Assembly: GCF_028389875.1 (NCBI RefSeq)
Contig: NC_084663.1
Span: 216,528,876-216,592,875 of the forward strand
Source: Rhea pennata
Taxonomy: Eukaryota; Chordata; Aves; Rheiformes; Rheidae
DNA length: 64,000 bases
Reading direction: 5' to 3'
Shown here: positions 39,455-50,194 of the stretch, piece by piece
How positions within the stretch are numbered: the stretch's first letter is position 1
Layout of the letters: every line of letters starts with the position of its first letter
Program-made: the position numbers and the translations under genes
Notes under the pieces: model-generated
The model's database searches: none
Told to the model about the DNA's origin: nothing
Seen by the model: only the letters and a program-made list of their open reading frames with translations

Positions 39455-40225
39455 ACTCTGCTTCCTATATCGCATCAGCAAGTGTGAACCACTCAACGAG
39501 GCTGCTGGTTTTGGGAACATGGGCAAGAGAGAATTCACTAAACAGTTTTAAAATATAGACAAAGAACTAGACAGCTAGTGCTGACCCTGGAGCAGATTGC
39601 TCTGAGATTGGCATCCTCTTTAATTCTGTTGACAAAACAGACACCAGGCAAGAGGAGGAAGAGGACAGGAGGAAGTAGGGACATCGCTGAGAGTCGCTGG
39701 CATTAGGCAGCCACACTCCGGTCACTTGGATGCTGTCTGTGGAGCTGTTGTTCTCAGTGGTCTGAGACTGATGTCTATGAAAACATCCATGTTGATGAAA
39801 TTCTGATGGTTTTGATGGTTCTCCTGGTCTCCACAAACCTTCCAGCCCCTGTTAATTAAAGCCAATAGAACACTTGATTTAGGAGCGAAAGTATCTCATG
39901 CCCCAGGTTTTTGAGTCAGGCTCCATCCACAAAATCCTCTGAAAGGCAGCTATGATGTCATACATCACCAGCTGAGGCTCAGACAGGAGTAAATGCCTCT
40001 CCAGAGAAAGTCAAGTAGGAGACTATTTGCAGTTCCTGACAATTCCTCCCTCAGGCGTTTCATAACTGCTTGTCTTAGGTGAGTTATTGTTTCAAGTGTA
40101 AACAGCTTTTGGCCTCTAGAGACCAGCTGCTTAAATTGGACTGAGTGATTAAGTAAGAGTGGGACTCTGAGCTGCTGCAGTGTGAACTCTGAACCATCTG
40201 TAGAGAGGGTAATCTTGTAGGAAGC
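39455..40225. other. Intergenic, nothing recognised
   Basis: Lies between two LINE copies. No feature identified. Confidence 0.5.
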
Positions 40226-40228
40226 ATA

Positions 40229-41315
40229 CAATCACAGAACAGTTGGGGTTGGAAGGGACATCTGGAGAGATTGTTTGGTCCAACCCCCTGCCCTGCTCAA
40301 GCAGGGTCTGCTTGAGTGGGTTATCCGGGACCATGTCCAGGCAGCTTTTGGATGTTTCCAGGGATGGAGACTCCACAGCCTCTGTGGGCAACTTGTGCCA
40401 ATGTTTAATCACCAACACAGTAAATAAATATTTTCTTATATTCAGAAGTACTTTCCTGCCTTTGTGCCTGTTGTCTCTTGTCCTGTCGCTGGGCACTGCT
40501 GAGAAGCATCTGACTGTCTTCTTTATACCCTTCCTTCAGATATTTATACACATTGATAAAGTCTCCCCTGAAGCCTTTTCTTCATGCTAAACAGTCCCAG
40601 CTCACTCAGCCTCTCCTCATATGATAGATGTTCCTGTCCCATAATCATCTCTGTGGCCCTTAGCTCGACTCACTCCAGTAGCTCTAGGTGGGCTTTATCT
40701 GCCCTAACCCCATCCCTGCACACTCAGACTGTCTCCTGCTACTTCTCCCAGGAACACCTGCCCCTGCTTTCACTTCTTGTACACTTCCTTTAAGTTTTTT
40801 CAGGAACTCCTTGTTCATCCATGCAGGCCTCCTGCCACCTTTGCTTGATTTCCTGCATGCTGGGATGGACCATGCATCAGCTTGGAGGAGGCGATCCTTG
40901 AACGTCAGCCACCCACCTCTTCTGGAACCCTCCTCCTGCCAGGGCTGTCTCCCATGAGATTCTCCCAAGCAGATCACTCAATTGGCCAAAGTCCACTTCC
41001 CTGAAGTCCAGGATTGTGATTATGCTTTTCTGTTTTTTACTTCTCTTCACAGGATCCTGAACTCCACCATCTTGTGGTTGCTGCAGCCAAGGCTGCCCCT
41101 GACTTTCACCTCTCTGACCAGTTCTTCCTTGTTTGTGAGTACAAGGTTCAGCAGAGCACCTCTCCTAGTTGGCTCCTCTATCACCTTTATAAGGAATTTA
41201 TCATTGATGCTTTCCAGGAGCCTTGTGGATTACTTGTGTCTTGCTATGTTTTCTCTCTAGCAGATACCATGGTGATTAAAGCCCGCCATTGAGGACCAGA
41301 GCCTGTGAACATGAG
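40229..41315 (-). mobile_element. CR1 LINE, older subfamily, internally deleted
   Basis: The 3' part (40229-40685) starts ACAATCACAGAACAGTTGGG and differs from the younger CR1 copies (for example CAACCCCCTGCCCTGCTCAAGCAGGGTCTGC). It is followed directly by sequence matching the ORF2 linker and endonuclease end (40700-41315, paralleling about 59470-59990 of the long CR1). The catalytic RT core between them is absent. A single internal deletion or two adjacent insertions could explain this. Confidence 0.85.
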
Positions 41316-41319
41316 TCTT

Positions 41320-44300
41320 CTCTGATTGCACTTTCCAGCTGAACCATTATAGATGTCATTTCTTGGGGGTTCAATCTCCTTTCTCAGCCCAACACAGGTG
41401 GTGCAGTTTGGGGTGCAAGCCTTGGTCTCTGCAGTTTGAACATCACTCCACACGACCCGTGCATGGCACATACTGAACCATCTCCCTCTTTGTGTCATGA
41501 GCTTAAGGCCAAAAGGATCATGAAGCCATGTAATTTGATCTATTGACTGAAGCTCCGTTCCCCAGTCACCTGTGCACTGAGCCTGGTGATTGTGGGTTAG
41601 CCTGGAGCACTTCAGTCCTCAACAGGCAACACTCAGGTGGCACAGTCAGAGGGAAATATCCCCAACCTCCAGGACCACTACCATGGTGGGGAATGAACTA
41701 GGTCAAAGTCAGACAATCCCAGCTCCTGATCCACACATTATACTGTGGAGGGAGCTGCCAAATCTCAAAAATCCCAGTCTGTTCAACCAGAAGGAACATT
41801 ATTTCCTGACCCAAATACGGTCAGTGCAGCCTAGAAAGGGTCCTGCAAAGGTATGCCAGATCAGAGCATTGGTCCTCTCCCCATGACGAGCTGTCTCCAG
41901 TTATGGTGTGTCTCTGATGCTGCGAAGTAAAGAGAAAGGAAATCCAAAAGTGTCTGCCCAGTTGGGTAGAGGGATCTCCCGCTCCCCCGTGCAGTTACAC
42001 ACAGCATCACGTATCAAGACCCACCAGTATGGTCCTGGAGATGTGGTGCCAGCACCAGGGATGGGACTATCTGGGATGCAGACATCTGCCTCTGAGCTGG
42101 TCACCCTCTGCTCCTTTACAGCAGGGAAAAGGACCAGGAGCCTTGAGGGTCCGATCGTATGGGAACATTTAGGACAGTCAGGCAAAGATCTGCTTCATAT
42201 CAGTGATTAGAATGAATGTAGACTCAACACTCACAGGCAGGAAAGAAACAAGAAACTGATTTTTAAAGAATAGAGTGATATTAATACTATAAGATTTGCT
42301 AAGATAGAAATAAAAAGGGAATTTCAAAATAAATCCTGTCAAGCAGCATGAAAACTAACTGAAGATGCTATATTGAAGTCTCAAAGCAATCATACCTCCT
42401 GCGCAGAGAACTTGGCTGTACAGCAGGACAAGGTAAGATTTTAATGCAAGAAAGCATTCTTTTAGAAGCAGAAGTTGAGCCCAAAAGAGGAAAAAGAACA
42501 TTATCATAAATCCCAAGAAACCATTTTTCGGGAGACGTCTCCATAGTGAAACAACATATTACCACTAAGGATCATGAACTGCAGGTTCATCCACCGCCAA
42601 CTTAAAGACAGAAACATCACTTCATAAGACTGATATTTACAGTAGTAAATAATAGTAGCAAAATTTCACATTAGCTCTCTATTAATGAGGCAGATTTTTA
42701 CCCAAGTGCTGTGCAAAATATAAAAAGATATGCTTTAAAAAATACACCTGAAAAGGTCTTGCCAGTGAGACCTTCCCAGTTGTGCAATTATCTTCAAGGT
42801 GGTGAGCAAGGAGCATTGCCTGGAAATTGTAATGAAGCCAGACACAGGCCAATAAATCTTCTACCAGCAGGAACACAGCATTGTCCACAGTTTCCCTCTG
42901 TGTCCTCAGAGTTTGCCACTCCTGCTCTATCTTGGTTCTTCGAGTCATAACTAGAGTCCAAAGACACATTTTCACCTGGGAGTTACAGTCTGCAGTGGTT
43001 GAGTGAGAGATTCCTGCCTGGGGGAAACAAAAACAAACAAACAAACAAAAAAGTCACTTTAAGGAAAACTCCCACCCCAAACCTCAAGCCTTTCACTTCA
43101 TAGAAACCCAAAGGCTGTGTTGTTCACCCCCCTCTTCACTGTCCCTATGTCTTAACGTGACCAGGTGACAACAGGCAGCTCCACACCACCATCCCAGCAC
43201 CCTGGTGATGCCCAGGGGAGATGGCCTGTTCCCATGGGCAGAGCCAGGGCCTGGGCAATGCTGTGGCTACCATGCACACTGTGCAAACCGGAGCAGCTGG
43301 TGGCAGGTTGTCTCAGGCTGGCTGCACCACTGTTCACTGAGAGGGTGCCATGCACTGTGTAATGTTCTCAGGTCCTGCATGCATGCATTTCATTCCAGTC
43401 CTAAGGAGAGCAAACAGATCTGTTGCACACCACCAAAAAGCTTGTCATTCAAAGCCATGGGAAACATGAGTCTCTCCAGTGCATTTAAAATCTTCAAGTC
43501 ATGTCTGCTAGGAAGGGTTAAAAAAGGGTTAATCAGTAGATTTCACATAAGGGCTACATTTTCTCTCCGTGGCCAGTTCTGGGTCCTACCTGTACAGACA
43601 GTTGGTAAATAGGAGACCAGAGCTCCTTCCTGAGTTAAGCAATATTCTTTCTGTGGCTCCCTTTAGACTCCAGAATGGGACAGCTTTTTGGTAGTTTCCC
43701 ACCTCAGTGTATCAGTGAGAGCGTTTCTGAGGCCTGAACCAAGTTTTAGAGAATTTCATGGTGTGATGCTCATCATGGTGTGATGCTGGAGGACAGGCGA
43801 GGCAGTCCCAGCACAACAGAAGCCCTCAGCTCCTTCAGGGACCAAGGGCCATATGCCATGGTGGCTTCAGCCCAGCTCTGCATCCCAGGAGGAGGGCGAG
43901 GGATGCTGATGGTGTTTACTCATCACCACTATCCTCCTCTGGGGCCATGGAAGAAGCCCCAGACCCAGGCAGTGATGGGAGCCCCCAAGGGAGCTCAGGA
44001 GCAAGTGCTATAAACACAGTTCCTTTGCATACCAGGCAGGCAGACCTACTTGGCTGCTGCTTCACCCCAACAGAGGCTAACTCCTACCAGCTGCTGCACA
44101 TGTGGTGAGTCAGTCTTTATTGCTTTTTGCTAGCTCCTACACACCTCCTGCTCTGGGACAAGCAGCATTGCATTGCAGGGTGCTCTTGTGCTGGCTGTAT
44201 CTGAGTCCAGATGCCAACAGCTGGAGTTTAATCACCAGAAACAAGTGAGACAGGGTGAACCTGATGCACCCTGCTTCACCCGAGAGTACAGGAAATGGAG

Positions 44301-44685
44301 AGGCAGGAGGAACAAGCTGTAAATACAAGATTTGCCACAACAATGAGGAATATACAGAAATGTGACAAGCCTCCTGACCTGCTCAGGTCATGCCACCCTA
44401 GCACAGAGACCACAGGGTAGTAGGAGGCGTAGAACCCAACTTGTCCTTGGGCAGAGCTCGATCAACGGTCTGGTGGTTGTCTATGACAGTAGCGTTGGAC
44501 CCTGTGGTCCTCACCTGCACTCTTCTGCTCTTGAACATCCAAACATGTATCCTTCCACCCTGCGAGACAACTGGAGTCATAAGCGAGATTGCAGGTGATG
44601 TCTCTCTGCCACCTGGTACCATGGTGCAATAGTTCCCCATTGCACTATTTAGGAGAGACTGCCTTTTTCACAACTACGTTTCATT
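41320..44685. other. Intergenic, one unrecognised exon-like frame
   Basis: A 120-codon minus frame at 42682-43044 is preceded by a T-rich tract and CCCCCAG, like a splice acceptor. Its protein (for example TRRTKIEQEWQTLRTQRE) matches nothing I know. Otherwise empty apart from the (AAAC)n tract at 43.0 kb. Confidence 0.45.
43025..43053. repeat. (AAAC)n microsatellite
   Basis: AAACAAAAACAAACAAACAA and following A-rich units. Confidence 0.95.
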
Positions 44686-44689
44686 AATA

Positions 44690-44995
44690 GCTTCATTTTC
44701 AGGGAGGATACTTAGGTCTTGGCCTTTCTCCACATTTCTGAATTATGAGCTCCCAGGACATAGCAGAAGTTCTTGTCATTAGCCCTGACTGCAGTAATTT
44801 GCATTTTGTGCTATTAAATTTCATCCCATTTCTGTTACTTCAGTTCTCAAGGACATCTGCTCCTTTCCACATGATACTCCTGATCTCTTCAGTGTTTATG
44901 AATATGATGCCTCTTAGCTTATTTTGTTAGTGATTTTCATCAGCAAGTTTCCACGTATTGTGACCTATAAGAAAGTCCCTTTCTAATCTCCTTTC
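44690..44995 (-). mobile_element. Ancient CR1/L3-like LINE RT relic
   Basis: GCTATTAAATTTCATCCCAT, TTCTCAAGGACATCTGCTCC and GATTTTCATCAGCAAGTTTC follow the order of the RT region around the catalytic motif in CR1-type LINEs, reverse strand. No frame survives. Confidence 0.5.
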
Positions 44996-44999
44996 AGCC

Positions 45000-46005
45000 C
45001 TGTGCTGCCTTTACAACATAGCTCTGCCATGCAGCTCCTTGCCCCGCTGCTCCCAAACGCTGTAATCCTTGTACCGATCCGCTCTGCCTATATCCCTCTA
45101 TGCAAAAATCTGCCAAAAGATGTTCTGCGATGCACAAGACAAACTCCCACGTTCCTGTAGTTTGGCAGTCAGCTACTGCGGGAAGCTACCAAGTTAACCT
45201 GGCACCATCTCCCTGTGCTCAACACCTGTTGCATGCTGCCACACTTCCCACTTTCCTCCAGGTCTTCAGTTGTGTTTTCCTTGAACAAATCGGATTTCAG
45301 TCATTCACACTTCTTCTCCACCAGAATTGTTCACTCGCACCCACACTTGCACAATGTGCATGCCCAAGTGCCCCTGCCAAGGTCATCTGAGTCCAGCACA
45401 GGGGGAGGTGCAAGCACGTGCATCTCATCACAGCTCTTGGATTCCTCCTGATCAGCATCAGTGATTCAATCATTGAATTGATTCCTCCTGATCAATCGTC
45501 CTGATTGCTGGGCATGTCTTTTATAACCTCTCAGGATCTTTCATAGTAGTATTTCATCTCATCCTCATTGTTCTTACAACGGTATGTCCTGGCTCCAGTC
45601 CTGTTCTTTGTCTTGTCACTTCATCTTATGTTAGTGTGTTGTTTCTGTTCCTCCTGCTTGGTCATTTGAAGAAAATCACACATACAGGGCTCTGTGGTAA
45701 TTAACACAGCCCATTCCTCTAGCACTTGATATGCAGTTTCTTCTGCTGCTTTCACCCACTCACACATGTGCACACTCACATGCACAAGCATGCACCTCTG
45801 TCCACACTTCTTCCAACTGATCTCAATTACGTTTGTTAAAAAATCTCTCCAGTGTCTCTAGGCTGCCCGCAATACTTCCAGTCCTGAGGCCAACAGCACC
45901 GCAAACCTGCCTTTTGAAGGAATATAGAGGAAGCAAGTCCTTCTTTTGATCGCTGATACAACATCTTGTCATGTACAACAGCTCATGTGCTCTTTCTGCT
46001 CTTCC
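45000..46005. other. Intergenic, nothing recognised
   Basis: A CA-rich stretch near 45765-45825 and a repeated 15-mer GATTCCTCCTGATCA (near 45440 and 45480). No gene. Confidence 0.5.
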
Positions 46006-46010
46006 AAGGT

Positions 46011-46111
46011 GTATCCGTACTATGTGATACTTGGTGGGAATGGTCCATTGTAACTTTTTGTATCTGTACTACCTGATACTTGGTGAGAATGGTCTAGTGT
46101 TGTAACTTTTT
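46011..46111. repeat. Two-copy tandem duplication, about 50 bp
   Basis: Units 46011-46059 and 46060-46111 both read GTATC-GTACTA, then TGATACTTGGTG, then GAATGGTC and end in TTGTAACTTTTT. A few substitutions and a short insertion separate them. It sits just upstream of the LTR-like segment and could be part of its U3. Confidence 0.8.
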
Positions 46112-46124
46112 AGTGTCTAGAACA

Positions 46125-46680
46125 ATACCGCTGTGTTAAGTGGAATACAAATAAGTAACTAACAAAGTCTTGGAAAACTGTGAGAAAGAGCAGTGGTTGG
46201 TTACATAGAGATTCAGTGGCTTCCAGCCACAGAATCACCATGAGAAGCAGTCAACACGAAGGTCAGAAGTTGAAGAGTAATGAAATAGCAACCCCCAAAG
46301 TCAAATGTGGCCCCCGAAATAAGTCTGCACGTGTGCGCAGTGTCATAGCCCGGTTATGCAACCAGGGCGGAGTTGGGCTAGACTCCCTGCACTTGCTGGC
46401 CCTATGTGCCAGGACTCCTGCCTACCGCAAATAATCATAAATATCAGAATTTTCCTGAAGGAGAGAGAGGCTGCTACACAACAGAGGACCACATTGCCTC
46501 CTCGGGGACGTCCGAAAAGACTGTGCCTGCCAACTCTCTCTCTCTCATCATGCAGACGATCGGGACAAGCATTGGAGTGGTCCTTCTCGAGACTACCATC
46601 GGGTCGGACTGTTTGTAAGTATCTACGAATAAACTGCTTGCTACTGAAGAGTGTGTGTGTGTGTGTGTGTGTTTGTGCTG
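46125..46680 (+). mobile_element. Probable endogenous retrovirus LTR (partial or solo)
   Basis: The style of sequence resembles an avian ERV LTR. A CpG-bearing stretch (GGGGACGTCCGAAAAGAC, near 46502) is followed by CTCGAGACTACCATCGGGTC, then a strong splice donor GTAAGT at 46615-46620 and a polyadenylation signal AATAAA at 46628-46633. A (GT)n run follows. No gag, pol or env frame is visible. Ends and any target-site duplication could not be fixed. It ends within about 200 bp of the OR coding exon. Confidence 0.4.
46651..46674. repeat. (GT)n microsatellite
   Basis: Eleven or so GT units between the LTR-like segment and the OR coding exon. Confidence 0.95.
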
Positions 46681-46799
46681 GCTTGCCAGACTGGACGTTT
46701 GGCCCCTGGGAATCTAACTAGAACTCAAGGTCAAACCAGAGCATAAAATACTATGAAGTGCGAGTCTCCCTCTCAGTGATCACTGACCAGAAATGTCTC

Positions 46800-46815
46800 T
46801 ATTCTCTGTTGCACA
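46800..46815 (+). promoter_or_regulatory. Probable 3' splice site of the OR 5' UTR intron
   Basis: TATTCTCTGTTGCACAG, a pyrimidine tract ending in CAG, lies 37 nt before the chosen OR start codon. ORs usually have a non-coding 5' exon spliced to a single coding exon. This site would remove the upstream in-frame ATG at 46793. Confidence 0.5.
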
Positions 46816-46852
46816 GGTGCCACAAGACTGTTCCTGCATGGTGGCTGTCGCC

Positions 46853-47800
46853 ATGCTGGACCCCAATCTAACCACTCTGCATTTCAGTCCCCCGTTTCTC
46901 ACACTGATGGGGATCCCCGGCCTAGAAGCTGTGCAGCACTGGATCGGCATCCCCTTCTCACTCATGTATGCCACTGCACTCCTTGGAAATGGCATCCTCC
47001 TCGCAACCATCCAAACTGAGCGCAGCCTCCACCAGCCCATGTTCATCCTCCTGGCCATGCTGGCGGCCACTGACCTGGGCCTCTGCAGCACCATTATGCC
47101 CAAAATGCTGGGCATCTTCTGGTTTTCCCTTCGAGACATCCACTTCAACGCCTGCCTCACCCAGATGTTCTTCGTCCACACCTTCCAAGCCACAGAATCG
47201 GGTGTGCTTTTAGCAATGGCCTTTGACCGATTTGTGGCAATCTGCAAGCCCCTGAGACACTCTACCATCCTCAGCAACCAGGTTCTCAGAACAATTGGGA
47301 TTATCTTGATCCTCAGGCCAACAATCCTCATTGCACCATCTGCTTTTCTGATTAAGCAGCTGCGCATGTACAGGAGCACAGTAATTTCCCACTCCTACTG
47401 CGAGCACATGGCCGTTGTGAAGATAGCAGCCGGTGATGTCTGGGTCAACAAGGTTTACGGCCTCTTTGTGGCATTCATAATCCTGGGCTTTGACCTAGTG
47501 TTGATTATTGTCTCCTATGTCCTCATTTTTAGGGCTGTCTTCCAGCTGCCGCAGCGGGTGGCACGACTGAAGGCAATGCACACCTGCACGGCCCACCTCT
47601 GCGTCTTCCTGGAGTTCTACACCCTGGGCTTCTTCTCCTTCCTTGCCCACCGCTTCGGGCATGGTGTGTCCCCCTATGTCCACATCCTCCTCTCCAGCTT
47701 CTATCTCTTAGTGCCCCCCACACTCAACCCCATCATCTATGGCATCAGCAACACAGCCATCCGCCAACGGGTGCAGAAGATGATAGGTCTCAAGGCATAA
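46853..47800 (+). CDS. Class I olfactory receptor, OR52-like, intact
   Basis: Seven-transmembrane odorant receptor, G-protein coupled (Golf in olfactory neurons, family knowledge). From the ATG at 46853 it is 315 residues, the normal OR length. Visible features: N-glycosylation site NLT at residue 5; class I opening FLTLMGIPGLEA (15-26); GN in TM1 (45-46); LHQPMF at 59-64; conserved Cys101 and Cys183; MAFDRFVAIC at the end of TM3 (122-131); HSYCEHM in loop 2 (180-186); SY in TM5 (221-222); KAMHTCTAH before TM6 (240-248); NPIIY in TM7 (292-296). All seven hydrophobic segments are unbroken. The open frame extends upstream to ATGs at 46838 and 46793, but the extra N-terminus crosses a likely splice acceptor ending at 46815, so I chose 46853 (G at -3). 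The single coding exon is normal for ORs. Decayed relatives lie at 30.6, 37.4 and 56.5 kb on the other strand. The OR52 assignment is tentative; class I is firm. Confidence 0.92.
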   Translation: MLDPNLTTLHFSPPFLTLMGIPGLEAVQHWIGIPFSLMYATALLGNGILLATIQTERSLHQPMFILLAMLAATDLGLCSTIMPKMLGIFWFSLRDIHFNACLTQMFFVHTFQATESGVLLAMAFDRFVAICKPLRHSTILSNQVLRTIGIILILRPTILIAPSAFLIKQLRMYRSTVISHSYCEHMAVVKIAAGDVWVNKVYGLFVAFIILGFDLVLIIVSYVLIFRAVFQLPQRVARLKAMHTCTAHLCVFLEFYTLGFFSFLAHRFGHGVSPYVHILLSSFYLLVPPTLNPIIYGISNTAIRQRVQKMIGLKA

Positions 47801-47804
47801 AATC

Positions 47805-48955
47805 CTTGACAGCTTGTCTCCTTCTCCCCTTGGCCTATAGGGCAAAACGCAGCGTTTGTGCTCCACTGGCACAAGTTATGCAGTTCATCTGGCATGCAGA
47901 GGTATCCCAAAATGGCCTGTCTGTCCCTCCCCAAGGTGACTTCACTGAGCCATCACTCCCCTCCCTGAGCAGTACCTTCTCTCCATCCACACGGTGACAA
48001 CACTGCCCACACCAGGGCCTCAGCTGAACTCTTCTCCCCCCCCAGCACCTTCACATCTGCTGTGCCATGGCAGCAAGGAGTTCCCCAGGCAGGCACAGGT
48101 CTCTGCTCTCCCACCCTGTGTCGCGTCCTCCCCACAGCTGCACCCACTCCAGCTCCAGCCACTCGGCTGTCCTCACCTCTCTTGCACAAGGGCAGGGGAT
48201 ACTCATGCCTCTCTGCACAGCCGCATTTCCCAGGAACCCATGGTCCTGAAAGGACAATGACTGTTGGTTACAGCTGTTGACAGCTCTTGAATGGGCAGCT
48301 TGTGCAGTCTCTAGCAGACAGCAGTGAAAAAAGAGATACCCCTCTCAATTTGTGCACCAGACCCATCAAGGATCCAATGGCCTGGCCCTCACTTCTTGTC
48401 AGAAGAGCAAGCTGCACGTGGCAGGCACAATGGTGGAATGAATGCCACACGATGTGCCCTGTGCAGGGACCTGCATGCACAAGCCCTTGCTAATCCCTAT
48501 GCCAGAGGCTGAGCTTCTCTGATGAAGGACCAGACACCTTGGGGAAGGGGGAACAAGAGAAAGCTGGGTTCAGGTCAGCTTTGGACATTGCCGCTGATTT
48601 GTGAAAAGGCATGGGACAGAGCCAGGCAGGACCAGGAAGGATGCAAGCATGCAGTTGTTGAGATGGGGATAGTTTTCAGATCAAGGACTGAAGAGGAAAA
48701 TGCTGCCGTGAAGATGTACAGATGCTCAGAGAGAAAGCTGAAGACGGGGAGGTGGCAGCTCAGCGGTACAGAAGATCAACCCTTTCTGCTGAGCAGCAGG
48801 GGATGCCTGTCCCTGCTGGCAGCCAGAGACTCACAGGTGTATGAGCAAATGCTCAGTCCCGTAGTGTGTTAGGTCTAACATCTACCGTGCACCTCAGCTA
48901 ATATTTATTTCCTACTATGTAACGTGTGTGTCCTCCCTGCAAAGTCTTTGCATAT
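47805..48955. other. Downstream of the OR gene, nothing recognised
   Basis: No clear AATAAA close to the OR stop codon. Overlapping short frames only. Confidence 0.5.
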
Positions 48956-48961
48956 GGTAAA

Positions 48962-49013
48962 CATCTCCAGAGGTCCCTTCCAACATTACTGATTCTGTGG
49001 TTCTGTGATTCTG
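48962..49013 (+). mobile_element. CR1 LINE 3' terminus
   Basis: ATCTCCAGAGGTCCCTTCCA is followed by the octamer tail GATTCTGTGGTTCTGTGATT. Only the last 50 bp of a CR1, in + orientation. Confidence 0.85.
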
Positions 49014-49376
49014 ATGCCCAGGTCCCCAGTGCTGTCAGCCTCTGAGAGAGACTCAGATTTTGCTGGGTCTGATTTACATCCACACGCTGCCTGAGCAGCC
49101 TGGCAAATGCACCATCACTAGACTGTGCTGTGAACTGCCCCACCAGGTTTGAGTTGCTCTTCACAGGCACAGCATGTTACCATGGCTGGTCCTGGGCAGG
49201 GGCTTCAGCCCCACATTGGGCCCATGGGGCTGTGCTGGGGACAGAGGGGCTAGCTGAAGCCCTGGGATGGCTGATCCTCATTTCCCTTCATCCAAGTGGG
49301 AGAGAGCAGGTTCAGCACCCCACAGCAACGCGTTGCATCCCATGCCAGACTGGTGTCCACATCTGACACGGACATT

Positions 49377-49560
49377 CTGACAGCCTGCTTCTCTGTCTCT
49401 GATGGTCTGGCCAAGATCCATTCTTTGTCCCTCTCTGGCACTTGACTACATTAAAACACACTCTTCCACCAGCCAAGCCATTCTGCATGAATTCTGCCCC
49501 CAGTGATTAACCACGAAAGGTTCATCCAGGACAAAATGACTGCTCCTGCCAAGTTGACAG
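49377..49560 (+). repeat. Left arm of a perfect 184-bp inverted repeat
   Basis: From CTGACAGCCTGCTTCTC to GCCAAGTTGACAG. Its reverse complement recurs at 50004-50187 with no mismatch when compared line by line. Similarity stops sharply at both ends. Spacer is 443 bp. Confidence 0.97.
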
Positions 49561-49780
49561 CCGTGTGGTCCCCCTGGAAAGAAAGCAGTATGTGCTACAC
49601 AAGAGGCTGGTGCTGCCCCTGATTCCTCCCTAATCACAAACTTAGATTCTTCCAATCTAGTCAGCCTTCACCCATCTAGATTGAAGTTTCTTGTGGCAGG
49701 TATCGGCCTCAAGATGGGTGAATGAGTGTGCATGTTCACACATGAGACTTCAGACAAAACTTCTCAAGAATTAATTGCAA

Positions 49781-49925
49781 AATCAAAGAACAGTTGAGGT
49801 TGGGAAGGACCTCTGGAGATCATCTAGCCCAACCTCCCTGCTCAGGCAGGGTCACCTAGAGCACATGTCCCTGGACCGTGTCCGGATGGCTTCTGAATAT
49901 CTCCAAGGGTGGAGAGTGAGGATGA
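49781..49925 (-). mobile_element. CR1 LINE 3' fragment in the spacer of the inverted repeat
   Basis: AATCAAAGAACAGTTGAGG, then GGAAGGACCTCTGGAGATC and CCTCCCTGCTCAGGCAGGG. About 145 bp, diverged. It lies between the arms at 49377-49560 and 50004-50187. Confidence 0.85.
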
Positions 49926-50003
49926 ACACTCTTATGTCCATTTAAAATATATATCTATAGTGATCTCAGAAGGGCTTTAGGGCCCACAGGGCTTGGAGCA
50001 GGG

Positions 50004-50187
50004 CTGTCAACTTGGCAGGAGCAGTCATTTTGTCCTGGATGAACCTTTCGTGGTTAATCACTGGGGGCAGAATTCATGCAGAATGGCTTGGCTGGTGGAA
50101 GAGTGTGTTTTAATGTAGTCAAGTGCCAGAGAGGGACAAAGAATGGATCTTGGCCAGACCATCAGAGACAGAGAAGCAGGCTGTCAG
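50004..50187 (-). repeat. Right arm of a perfect 184-bp inverted repeat
   Basis: From CTGTCAACTTGGCAGG to AGCAGGCTGTCAG, the exact reverse complement of 49377-49560. It is followed by a run of seven A. The arms themselves are not recognisable transposon sequence. Confidence 0.97.
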
Positions 50188-50194
50188 AAAAAAA

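Noticed and set aside
43755-43790. Short repeat of TCATGGTGTGATGCT
   Set aside because: Only two 15-18 bp copies; trivial local duplication.
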